A DNA stretch of 28,238 bases from CAVSLM01 sp963728895 (GTDB lineage: Bacteria > Pseudomonadota > Gammaproteobacteria > JBBQDK01). Shown here piece by piece: positions 16,531-24,775 of the stretch. The stretch spans positions 1-28,238 of the forward strand of contig CAVSLM010000013.1 of the NCBI GenBank assembly GCA_963728895.1. The letters are read 5' to 3'. The translations under genes were made by a program, and so were the position numbers. The notes under the pieces are model-generated. The model was not told where the DNA came from, made no database searches, and was given only the letters and a program-made list of their open reading frames with translations. Positions within the stretch are counted from its first letter, which is position 1; every line of letters starts with the position of its first letter.

Positions 16531-17681
16531 GCGTGACAGCCCCGGCAGGGATGAGAATCCTGCATTGCATTCCGAGTCTGGTCCGCGGCGGCGCCGAGCG
16601 TCAGCTCTCCTATGTGGCGCCGGCGCTGGCGCGCCTGGGGCACGAGGTGCACATATGCTACACGGAGGACGCGCCGGATGCGGTGGTGCAGGGCTTCGCA
16701 GGGGTCACATTGCATCGGCTGCGCATCCGCGGCAATCACGACCCGCGCCTGATCGCGAAACTGGTGCGGCTGATGTTGCGCGTCGAGCCGGATGTGGTGC
16801 AGACCTGGATCCTGCAGATGGACGTGCTGGCGGGCATCGCCTGCAGCGTGCTGCGCAGGCCCTGGGTCATGCGCGAGCCGAGCTGCGCCATGGCGTGGCC
16901 CCCCACGGCCAAGAACCGCCTGCGCGTGTGGGTGGGAAGACGCGCGCACGCGGTGGTTTCCAATTCGCGCGGCGGCGACGCGTACTGGCAGCAGTACGTG
17001 GGCGAGCGCCATCGGTTCGTGATTCCCAACGCGCTCCCCTGGGAGGACATCGAGGCCGCCGCGCCGTGCGGCGGATACGAAGCGCATGCGGTGGCTTCCG
17101 GCGTGCCGCTGCTGGTCTATGCGGGGCGCTTCGACGATCAGGCGAAGAACACCGATGCGCTCGTCCAGGCCCTGGTGGACCTGCACCGGCGCAGGCACTT
17201 CCGCGCGCTGCTGTTCGGTGACGGGCCGGGAAGATCCCGCGCGCAGGCGCAGGTCGAACAGAAGGGGCTCGGGGAGGCGATCCGGCTCCCGGGCCGCTCG
17301 CAGCACGTGTGGCCGGCGATGAAGGCTGCCAGTGCCTTCGTCTCCGTGAGCCTGTTCGAGGGACAGCCCAATGCCGTCCTGGAGGCGATGGCATGCGGCT
17401 GTCCGCTGGTGGTGTCCGACATACCTGCGCATCGCGAGATCCTGGATGAATCCAGCGCACTGCTGGTCGACCCGCGCGATCCGGCCGCGGTCGCGGCGGC
17501 ATTGGAGCAGGTGCTTGCGAACCCCGCGCAGGCGCGGGCGCGAGCGGAGCGGGCGCGCGGGCAGGCGCGGCGATTCGCGCTGCAGAGCGTTGCCGGCGCC
17601 TACGAGGCGCTGTACCGCTCCATCGTCGAACGCGACGTGGCGCGTCGCGGGATGCGCCGAAGCGCCGGGCTCAGGCGATGA
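16527..17681 (+). CDS. Glycosyltransferase family 4
   Basis: GT-B retaining glycosyltransferase, up to 384 residues. The opening MRILHCIPSLVRGGAERQLS is a textbook GT4 glycine-rich acceptor-domain start. The C-terminal nucleotide-sugar domain has LLVYAGRFDDQAKN, LLFGDGPGR and VSLFEGQPNAVLEAMACG, which carries the E-x7-E catalytic/donor motif. TTG 16527 overlaps the preceding stop. GTG 16533 and ATG 16551 are alternatives, and ATG 16551 gives the start most like the family. The enzyme is cytoplasmic and membrane-associated, and probably adds one sugar to the lipid-linked unit. The donor is unknown. Confidence 0.88.
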   Translation: MSVTAPAGMRILHCIPSLVRGGAERQLSYVAPALARLGHEVHICYTEDAPDAVVQGFAGVTLHRLRIRGNHDPRLIAKLVRLMLRVEPDVVQTWILQMDVLAGIACSVLRRPWVMREPSCAMAWPPTAKNRLRVWVGRRAHAVVSNSRGGDAYWQQYVGERHRFVIPNALPWEDIEAAAPCGGYEAHAVASGVPLLVYAGRFDDQAKNTDALVQALVDLHRRRHFRALLFGDGPGRSRAQAQVEQKGLGEAIRLPGRSQHVWPAMKAASAFVSVSLFEGQPNAVLEAMACGCPLVVSDIPAHREILDESSALLVDPRDPAAVAAALEQVLANPAQARARAERARGQARRFALQSVAGAYEALYRSIVERDVARRGMRRSAGLRR

Positions 17682-17703
17682 GCTTCGGCTGGGGGAGATC
17701 AGT

Positions 17704-18678
17704 ATGAGAATTCTCGTCACCGGCGGTTCCGGTTTCATCGGTACCAATCTCGTCGAGCATTTCGCCCGGCGCGGCGACGAGGTGTTGAACCTGGATGTCG
17801 CAGCACCGCGCGCCCCGTCGCACGCGCGCCACTGGCGGCGTGTGGACCTGCTGCAAGCCGAGGAGCTGAAGCATGTGGTGCAGGCGTTCCGCCCGGAGCT
17901 GGTGTTTCACATGGCGGCGCGCACCGACCTCAACGGCAGGCGCATCGGCGACTATCCTGCGAACGTGGCGGGGGTGCGCAATCTCGCCGCCGCGCTGTCG
18001 CAGGTGCGCGAGCTGCGCATGTCGATATTCGCCTCCTCGATGCTGGTCTGTCGCATCGGCTATCGCCCACGCACCGATGAGGACTACTGCCCGAGCACGG
18101 CCTACGGCGAGAGCAAGATCGCCGGTGAGCAGATCCTGCGCCGCGAGTTCGCCGATGCGTTTGCCTGGGCCATTGTCCGGCCGACGTCGATCTGGGGGCC
18201 GTGGTTCGACGCACCCTACAAGAACTTTTTCACGGCCGTGCGCCGCGGTGTGTACGTGCATCCCAGGGGCAGGCGCATCCGGCGCTCGTACGGATTCGTG
18301 CTCAACTCGGTGCATCAGTGCGACCGGCTGGCGCTGGCTCCCTCCGAGCGCGTGAGGAAATGGACCTTCTATCTCGCCGATTACGAGCCGATCGAGCTCA
18401 AGCAGTGGGCCGACATCGTGGCTCGTGAAATGGGGGTGAGGCCGGCGCGCGAGGCGCCAATGTTCGTCTTCAAGGCCGCCGCGGGCGTCGGGGACGTGCT
18501 GAAGAAGACCGGGATCATGAAGGTCCCGCCGATGTCCTCCTTCCGCTTGAACAATCTGCTCACCGAGACGGTGCACGACCTGCAGCCGCTGCGTGCGATC
18601 TGCGGGGACCTTCCGTACAGCGCGGAGGAGGGCGTCCGTTCCACGGTCGCCTGGATGCGCGAACGGTCGGAGGCGTAG
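17704..18678 (+). CDS. NAD-dependent epimerase/dehydratase (extended SDR)
   Basis: 324-residue extended SDR enzyme. The NAD-binding motif TGGSGFIG is at 6-13, FHMAARTD follows, and the catalytic YGESK has Tyr134 and Lys138. The FASSMLVCRIGY segment supplies the Ser side. The start is ATG 17704 with a strong GGGGGAG ribosome site about 9 bases upstream; the frame extends into the previous gene, but that part is a shadow. Members interconvert or reduce nucleotide sugars. I cannot fix the substrate, though the short length and the DYCPSTAYGESK context resemble uncharacterised epimerases of O-antigen clusters. It lies between a GT4 and asnB3, 8 bases before the latter, so it may make the donor for one of these. 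Confidence 0.82.
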   Translation: MRILVTGGSGFIGTNLVEHFARRGDEVLNLDVAAPRAPSHARHWRRVDLLQAEELKHVVQAFRPELVFHMAARTDLNGRRIGDYPANVAGVRNLAAALSQVRELRMSIFASSMLVCRIGYRPRTDEDYCPSTAYGESKIAGEQILRREFADAFAWAIVRPTSIWGPWFDAPYKNFFTAVRRGVYVHPRGRRIRRSYGFVLNSVHQCDRLALAPSERVRKWTFYLADYEPIELKQWADIVAREMGVRPAREAPMFVFKAAAGVGDVLKKTGIMKVPPMSSFRLNNLLTETVHDLQPLRAICGDLPYSAEEGVRSTVAWMRERSEA

Positions 18679-18686
18679 ACGCGGGC

Positions 18687-20565
18687 ATGTGTGGCATCGT
18701 AGGGGCGGTGTCCGCCGCGGCGTCCATCGATCGGGACGCCCTGCAGGAGATGCGCGACACCCTGAGGCACCGCGGCCCCGACGACCGGGGCATCTGGCTG
18801 TCGAGCGATTCGGAGGTCGGCCTGGCGCATTGCCGCCTGTCCATCCTGGACCTTTCCGAGCGCGGTCACCAGCCCATGGCGACGCCCGGCGGGGAGCTGT
18901 GTATCACCTACAACGGCGAGATCTACAACCATGCGGAACTGCGCCGCGAGCTGCAGGCGGGTGGCGCGGTGTTTCGCAGCGGCACCGATACCGAGGTGAT
19001 ACTCGAAGCCTACCGGACGTGGGGACCTTCGTGCGTGGAGCGGCTGAACGGCATGTTTGCCTTCGGTCTGTACGACAGGGGCCGGCGCTCGCTGTTCCTG
19101 GCACGGGACCGCGCGGGCGAAAAGCCCCTGTACTACTGGCAGGGAGGGGGGTTGTTCCTGTTTGCCTCGGAGTTGAAGGCGATCGTGCGCGCGCCGCAGG
19201 TGCAACGGCGCATCGATCGCCTCTCGCTCGAGCACTACCTGGCGTACGGTTACGTGCCGGGAGATCGGTGCATACTGCAGGGCGCCCACAAGCTGCCGCC
19301 GGCACATGTGCTCATCTACGACCTGGGGCGCGAGCGCGTCCAGCTGCGCCGCTACTGGGCGCTTCCGGAGCCGCAACCGGCATCCGCTGCGGACCGGGAG
19401 ACACTTGCCACAGAGCTCGAAAGCCTGCTTGCCGATTCGGTACGCCTGCGTCTGATGGCGGACGTGCCGGTCGGGGTCCTGTTGAGCGGCGGCGTCGACT
19501 CCAGTCTGCTCACCGCACTTGCCGCCCGCGCCCCCGCCGGGGTGATGCGCACCTTCACGCTGTCGCTGCCCGATTACCCGGACCAGGACGAAACCCGCTA
19601 CGCACGGCGGGTCGCCCGGCACTTCGGCACCGAGCACGCCGAGCTGGTGGCCGAGCCCGCGTCGGTCGAGCTGTTGCCGCTGCTGGCGCGCCAGTTCGAC
19701 GAACCCCTTGCGGACCAATCGATCGTCCCGACCTACATGGTGTGCAGACTCGTTGGGCAGCACGTGAAGGTGGCCGTGGGTGGTGATGGAGGAGACGAGC
19801 TGTTCGGCGGCTATCCGCACTACAGCCACATGCTGCTGCAGGAACACGCGCGGCGCTGGATACCCGGTGCCGTGCGCGGTGCGCTTGCGCATCTGGCGCA
19901 GCGCTCGCTACCGCTCGGCGCGCGCGGGCGCAACCATCTGCTCGGCTTTGGCGGTGACACCTCCCGGGGCATCGCCCATATCAACATGTACTTCGATGCG
20001 CGCACGCGCGCGCGACTGCTGCGCCCGGCAAGCGATGCGCCGTCGGAGCCGGATGCGCCCGAGCGCTACCGCATGTCTCTGTGTACGCCAGGGACACAGC
20101 ATCCTGCAGCAGGCGACGCGTGCGGATTTCCGGAGCACCCTGCCGGACGACTATCTGGTGAAGGTGGACCGCGCCAGCATGGCCTCCTCGGTGGAGCTGC
20201 GTGCGCCGTTTCTCGATCACCGGGTGGTTGAATTTGCGTTCGCCCGGGTCCCGGACGAAATGCGGGCGAATCGCAGCGAGCGCAAGGTGCTGTTGCGGCG
20301 GGTCGCCGAACGACTGCTGCCGCAGGGTCTGGATCTGTCCCGCAAGCAGGGCTTCACACTCCCGCTGGATGCCTGGTTCCGGGGACGCTGGGGCGCCTAC
20401 ATGGAGGAGATCCTGGGTGCGTCCGCGGATGGCTTTCTGTCGCCCGCCGTGGTGCAAGAGCTGCTCGGCGCCCAACGGCGCGGCTACCGCAACGCCAATC
20501 GCCTGTTCGCGTTGACCATGCTGGAGCTGTGGCGGCGCGAATACGGCGCGTCGCTGGCGGCATGA
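18687..20565 (+). CDS. asnB: AsnB-like glutamine-dependent amidotransferase 3 (frameshifted as sequenced)
   Basis: Third asparagine-synthetase-type enzyme. It starts MCGIVGA with Cys2, then RGPDDRG and NGEIYNHAELRREL, has the SGGVDSS loop at about residue 267, and GGDGGDELFGGYPHY. It is clearly divergent from the other two copies, so this is not a recent duplication. The first frame carries the family match to about PERYRMSL. From about 20075-20095 the match moves to the +1 frame (GHSILQQATRADFRSTLPDD, then YLVKVDRASMASSVELRAPF) and runs to the stop at 20565. The span is 3n+1, so one extra base explains it. The repaired length is about 625 residues, equal to asnB1. A role in uronic acid amidation is inferred. 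Confidence 0.85.
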
Positions 20566-20620
20566 ACGCACAGCCGCCCAAGGGATGCCGCGATGCTTCT
20601 GCAGCGCAGCGCGGGCGCGC

Positions 20621-21853
20621 ATGAAGCGCCTGCGCATTCTGTTCACCACGCACGGCTACAAGCCCGCCTATCGGCTCGGCGGGCCCATCCTGTCCGTTTC
20701 CGGCCTGGCAGAGCGGCTGGCGGCGCGGGGACACGAGGTCACGGTGTTCGCCAGCACCTCGAATCTCGACGAAGATCTCGACGTGCAGCCGAACACACCG
20801 ACGCAGGTCGACGGGGTCTGCGTCTGGTACTTCCGGCGCGAGGAATTCCTGCATCGCTGGCTGCCGTTCTTCCCCTACCTGTCGAAGGGCATGGGCTATA
20901 TCTATGCACCGGACATGGCCCGCGAGCTGGAACGGCTCGTCCCGCGGGTCGATCTCGTGCACACGCATGTGTCGTTCATTTACCCGACCTATGCCGCGGC
21001 GCGGGCGGCGCGCCGCCACGGCAAGCCCCTGCTCTATCATCAGCGGGGCGTGTTCGACCCGGCGCGGCTCAGGTTTCGATCCGTCAAGAAGCGCATGTAC
21101 ATCGGGATGATCGAGCGCCCGATCCTGCGGGGCGCCTCGACGCTGGTCGCGCTCACCGAGGCGGAGCGTGCCAGCTATCGTGCGCTCGGTGTGCAGACAC
21201 GGTGTCGGATCGTGCCCAACGCGATCGACGCCGAACCGTACGGAAAGATGGCGGATACCGCGAGTACGGGCCTGCCGATCGGCGAGGACACGCCCGTCGT
21301 GCTGTTTATGGGTCGCGTGCATCCCACCAAGGGCGCCGATCGTCTGCTCGAGGCCTTCATCCGCTCACGGGACCGCCTCGGTGAGGCGGTGCTGGTGCTG
21401 GCCGGTCCCGACGAGTTTGGACTCGAGGCGAGCTTTCGACGACGGGTGCAGCTGGCCGGGCTGCAGGAACGGATTTTCTTCCCGGGCATGGTGGAGGGCA
21501 GGCGCAAGCTCGCGCTGCTGTCGCGCGCCGATGTCTTCTGCCTGCCTTCCGACGCGGAAGGCTTCTCGATGGCGGTGCTCGAGGCATTGGCCAGCAGCAC
21601 CGCCGTCCTGTTGTCGCCGGGTTGCCACTTCCCGGAAGTGCAGCAGGCCGGGGCCGGGCTGGTGGTGGAACCGAACCCCGGCAGTCTCGGCACCGCGCTG
21701 GCCGGGATGCTCGCCGACCGGTGCGGCACCGCGGCCATGGGCGCCGCGGGCCGCGCGCTGGTGCTGGAGCGCTACGACTGGGACCGCATCACCGACCGGA
21801 TGATCGAGGTGTACAGGGAGGCGCTGGATGCCGCGGAGGCGGTCCGGGCATGA
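20621..21853 (+). CDS. Glycosyltransferase family 4
   Basis: GT-B glycosyltransferase, 410 residues from ATG 20621 (MKRLRILFTTHGYKPAYRLG). An in-frame ATG at 20585 would add 12 unlikely residues. The N-terminal domain has GGPILSVSGLAERLAARGHE and VHTHVSFIYPTYAA. The donor domain has VVLFMGRVHPTKGADRLLEA, LVLAGPDE and PSDAEGFSMAVLEALASS, containing the E-x7-E motif. No secretion signal is present. It most likely transfers one sugar to the lipid-linked repeat unit at the cytoplasmic membrane face. It follows asnB3 by 55 bases and is coupled to the next gene by an ATGA overlap. The donor is unknown. Confidence 0.88.
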   Translation: MKRLRILFTTHGYKPAYRLGGPILSVSGLAERLAARGHEVTVFASTSNLDEDLDVQPNTPTQVDGVCVWYFRREEFLHRWLPFFPYLSKGMGYIYAPDMARELERLVPRVDLVHTHVSFIYPTYAAARAARRHGKPLLYHQRGVFDPARLRFRSVKKRMYIGMIERPILRGASTLVALTEAERASYRALGVQTRCRIVPNAIDAEPYGKMADTASTGLPIGEDTPVVLFMGRVHPTKGADRLLEAFIRSRDRLGEAVLVLAGPDEFGLEASFRRRVQLAGLQERIFFPGMVEGRRKLALLSRADVFCLPSDAEGFSMAVLEALASSTAVLLSPGCHFPEVQQAGAGLVVEPNPGSLGTALAGMLADRCGTAAMGAAGRALVLERYDWDRITDRMIEVYREALDAAEAVRA

Positions 21854-22671
21854 CCGGGCGTTCCGGCGCAGCGGCCGGCGCGCCGCAATCGGCCGATGTC
21901 GCCACGCCGACGGTTTCGCTGGTCACCGTGGCCTACAACGCGGCGCAGACCATCGAGGACACGCTGCGCTCGGTCGCGGCGCAGACCTATCGCAGCCTCG
22001 AGCACATCGTGGTGGACGGTGGCTCCTCCGACGCGACGACCCGCATCGCGGGCTGCTACGCGAAGCGCATCGCGGTACTGATCAGCGAGCCCGACGAGGG
22101 CATCTACCACGCGATGAACAAGGGCCTGCGCCATTGCAGCGGCGATGTGGTGGGCTTTCTCAACGCGGACGACCTGTTTGTTCACGAAGACGTGGTGCGG
22201 CGTATCGCCGGTGTGTTCGCCGACAGTGCCGTCGAGGCATGCTATGCCGATCTGGTCTACGTGGATCGCCGCAACCCCGCCAAGGTGATCCGTTACTGGA
22301 AATCCACGCCCTATCGGGAGGGACTCTTCAAGAAGGGCTGGGTGCCGCCGCATCCCACGTTCTTCGTGCGACGCTCGGTCTATGAGCGTCTCGGTGGCTA
22401 CGACACCTCGTACCGCCTCGCCGCCGACTACGAGCTCATCACACGCTTCATGTACCGGCACCACATCGTCACCGCCTACATACCCGAAGTCCTGGTGAAG
22501 ATGCGCATGGGCGGTGCCACCAACCGCAGCATCGGCAACATTGTCAAGCAGAACGCCGAGATCTGGCGTGCAGCACGCGGCAACGGGATCGGCCTGTCTG
22601 CGTTCACTTTCGTGCTTTCCAAGCTGAAGGCGCGCGCCGGTCAATACGTGGCGAGCCCCGGCGATGTTTGA
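21850..22671 (+). CDS. Glycosyltransferase family 2, WcaA/PGL-like
   Basis: 273-residue GT2 from ATG 21850, whose ATGA overlaps the previous stop. The catalytic domain shows VSLVTVAYNAAQTIEDTLRS, VVDGGSSDAT (about 54-63), DEGIYHAMNKGL and FLNADD (about 103-108). The GIYxAMNKG and HPTFFVRRSVYERLGGYD blocks are typical of colanic-acid and O-antigen GT2 enzymes. There are no transmembrane spans. It sits immediately upstream of the wbpV-wbpL-wbpM group, so it may add the second sugar onto the initiating QuiNAc/FucNAc-type residue, though position is weak evidence. It overlaps the next gene by 8 bases. Confidence 0.88.
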   Translation: MTGRSGAAAGAPQSADVATPTVSLVTVAYNAAQTIEDTLRSVAAQTYRSLEHIVVDGGSSDATTRIAGCYAKRIAVLISEPDEGIYHAMNKGLRHCSGDVVGFLNADDLFVHEDVVRRIAGVFADSAVEACYADLVYVDRRNPAKVIRYWKSTPYREGLFKKGWVPPHPTFFVRRSVYERLGGYDTSYRLAADYELITRFMYRHHIVTAYIPEVLVKMRMGGATNRSIGNIVKQNAEIWRAARGNGIGLSAFTFVLSKLKARAGQYVASPGDV

Positions 22672-23647
22672 GCGCGTGCTGGTCAGCGGCGCCAATGGCT
22701 TCATCGGCCGCGCGACGTGCCATCGCCTGCTGCAGGACGGTTTTCGGGTGCGTGCCGCCGTGCGCGATCCCCGGGCGCCGGGCTGCGCGGATCTGATCGA
22801 GGCCGGCGTGGATCTGACGGTGGTGAAGAGCATCGACGGGGAGACCCAATGGAAGGAGGCGCTGAACGGGGTCGACCGGGTCGTCCACCTCGCTGCCCGG
22901 GTGCATGTGCTTGCGGAATCGGCGCGGGATCCTATGGAGGAATTCCGGCGCGTGAATACGGCGGGCAGCGAACGGCTCGCGCTTGCCGCGGCGGAGCACG
23001 GCGTGCGCCGGCTGGTGTTCGTGAGCTCCATCGGCGTGCTTGGCACATCGAGTGGCGCATCGGCGTTCCGCGAAACCGACGTCCCCAGACCTCATGACGC
23101 GTACACGATCTCCAAGTGGGAGGCCGAGCAACGGCTGGGTGAGGTCTCCGCGCGCACCGGACTGGAGATCGCCATCCTGCGGCCGCCGCTGGTCTACGGA
23201 CCGGGCAATCCCGGCAACTTTCTGCGCCTGCTGGCGGTGGTCGCGCGCGGGGTGCCCCTGCCGCTGGCCTCGTTGCAAAACCGCCGGAGTCTGCTATACG
23301 TCGAGAATCTGGCGGAGGCGATATCGACCTGCGCGACGCATGCGGCGGCCTCGGGCGAGACTTTTCTGGTCAGCGACGGCGAAGACCTGGAGATGGCGGA
23401 AATCCTGCGGCGCCTGGCGGTAGCGTTGGGCAGGCGCACCCGGCTGTTTCCGTTTCCGGTGCCCGCGCTGGCGTGGGTTGGCGCCGCGCTCGGTCGGAGC
23501 GCGGATCTCGACCGGCTCATCGCACCACTGCGGGCGGAGATCGGGAAGATCCGTGGGCTGCTCGGCTGGCGTCCGGGATGCTCCGTGGAGCAGGGGTTTC
23601 GACGCACGGCCGCATGGTACCAATCACGGGACCCTATGCTAAGATAA
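22664..23647 (+). CDS. wbpV: WbpV-like NAD-dependent 4-reductase/epimerase
   Basis: 327-residue extended SDR. The nucleotide-binding GANGFIG is at 9-15, VVHLAARVHV follows, VSSIGVLG gives the catalytic Ser, and YTISK has Tyr147 and Lys151. The HLAARVHVL and PRPHDAYTISKWEAE blocks are those of the WbpV/WbpK/WbcP group, which reduces the 4-keto product of a WbpM-type dehydratase to UDP-QuiNAc (WbpV) or UDP-FucNAc (WbpK). The order wbpV-wbpL-wbpM is the same as in P. aeruginosa O6 and related loci. WbpV versus WbpK stereochemistry cannot be decided by eye. The product would be the donor for WbpL. A cytoplasmic soluble enzyme. Confidence 0.8.
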   Translation: MFERVLVSGANGFIGRATCHRLLQDGFRVRAAVRDPRAPGCADLIEAGVDLTVVKSIDGETQWKEALNGVDRVVHLAARVHVLAESARDPMEEFRRVNTAGSERLALAAAEHGVRRLVFVSSIGVLGTSSGASAFRETDVPRPHDAYTISKWEAEQRLGEVSARTGLEIAILRPPLVYGPGNPGNFLRLLAVVARGVPLPLASLQNRRSLLYVENLAEAISTCATHAAASGETFLVSDGEDLEMAEILRRLAVALGRRTRLFPFPVPALAWVGAALGRSADLDRLIAPLRAEIGKIRGLLGWRPGCSVEQGFRRTAAWYQSRDPMLR

Positions 23648-23745
23648 CGGCCGGTCGTGTGGGGCGCGCAGGCGCAGCGCGCTGGCGTCCCCGGGTCAAA
23701 GCAGGGATGCACGAACAGCGCCGCACAGCACTGCAGGAAGAAAAC

Positions 23746-24732
23746 GTGCTCTACCTTTCGCCCGTGCTGGCGTTCGCCGCCACAATCGGCATTCTGCTGG
23801 CGTTGATGCGGCCTGGAGTTGTGCATCTTGCGATGGACCTGCCCAACGAACGATCCCTGCACCGCAAGCCCGTGCCGCGCGTGGGCGGCGTGGCTTTAAT
23901 CGGTGGTGTACTGGTCGGCTGGGTGCCGTTGCGCCAGGAGTGGCTGCTTCCACTGGTGCTGATCGCGGGCGGACTGGCGGCGGTTTCCTTCGTGGACGAC
24001 CTGCGCGGGCTGCCGGTCGGCGCGCGTCTGGTGGCGCATCTCGTCGCCGGTGGTGCACTGGTGTTCGCCGGCAGCGTGGCGCCGCCGGGTGCTCTGCAGA
24101 CGATTGCCGTCGTCGCGGGGACGGTCTGGCTCATCAACCTGTACAATTTCATGGACGGCTCGGACGGGCTGGCGGGCGGGATGGCGGTGTTCGGCTTCGG
24201 CGGCTACGCGCTTGCGGCCTACCTGATGGGCGACGCCGGCATGGCCGCAGCGGCGCTTACCGTGTCGCTCGCAGCCCTGGCATTCCTTCTCTTCAATTTC
24301 AATCCCGCACGCGTGTTCATGGGCGATGCAGGCTCCACCGCGCTGGGATTCCTGGCGGCGGCGCTCGGTCTGATCGGTCTGCAGCGCGACCTGTGGCCGC
24401 CATGGTTTCCACTGCTCGTCTTCTCCCCCTTCCTGCTGGATGCGAGCGTCACCTTGGCCAAGCGTCTGCTCGCCGGCCAGCGTGTGTGGCAGGCGCATCG
24501 TGAGCACTATTACCAGCGGCTCATCCGGGCTGGCTGGAGTCACCGAAGGCTGGCGCTTGCGGAATACGGGCTGATGATCGCTGCCGCCGGCTCCGCGGTA
24601 TGGGGCATCACGCAGCCCCTGCCGGTGCAGCTCGGAATGCTTGCGGGATGGCTGGTGACCTACGCGTGGCTGGCAAACAGGATCGATCGTCTGTGGCTGA
24701 CGAGACACCGGAGCCACCCGGCAGGGGCCTGA
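23746..24732 (+). CDS. wbpL: WbpL-like undecaprenyl-phosphate sugar-1-phosphate transferase
   Basis: Polytopic enzyme of the WecA/MraY/WbpL superfamily, 328 residues with about 10-11 spans. Motifs in order: VDDL at 83-86 (Mg-binding Asp pair), NLYNFMDGSDGLAGG at 131-145, FMGDAGST at 191-198, and HREHYYQRL at 251-259. The HYYQRL form is that of the WbpL group, which starts O-units with QuiNAc/FucNAc- or GlcNAc-1-phosphate on undecaprenyl phosphate. The start GTG 23746 has AGGAAG 5 bases upstream and leads directly into TM1. ATG 23707 is in frame but has poorer spacing and adds a charged leader, and the longer open frame from 23473 overlaps wbpV. It initiates the repeat unit. Confidence 0.85.
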   Translation: MLYLSPVLAFAATIGILLALMRPGVVHLAMDLPNERSLHRKPVPRVGGVALIGGVLVGWVPLRQEWLLPLVLIAGGLAAVSFVDDLRGLPVGARLVAHLVAGGALVFAGSVAPPGALQTIAVVAGTVWLINLYNFMDGSDGLAGGMAVFGFGGYALAAYLMGDAGMAAAALTVSLAALAFLLFNFNPARVFMGDAGSTALGFLAAALGLIGLQRDLWPPWFPLLVFSPFLLDASVTLAKRLLAGQRVWQAHREHYYQRLIRAGWSHRRLALAEYGLMIAAAGSAVWGITQPLPVQLGMLAGWLVTYAWLANRIDRLWLTRHRSHPAGA

Positions 24733-24775
24733 CCGGCCGCGGTGACCGGGTTCACGGGAGGGAACGAGAACAACA

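Noticed and set aside
23416..23426. GGCGGTAGCGT, close to the core of the RfaH ops element
   Set aside because: It lies inside the wbpV coding sequence, deep in the operon, not in a leader region, and encodes ordinary residues. It is most likely chance, although an ops-like match in such a locus is worth noting.
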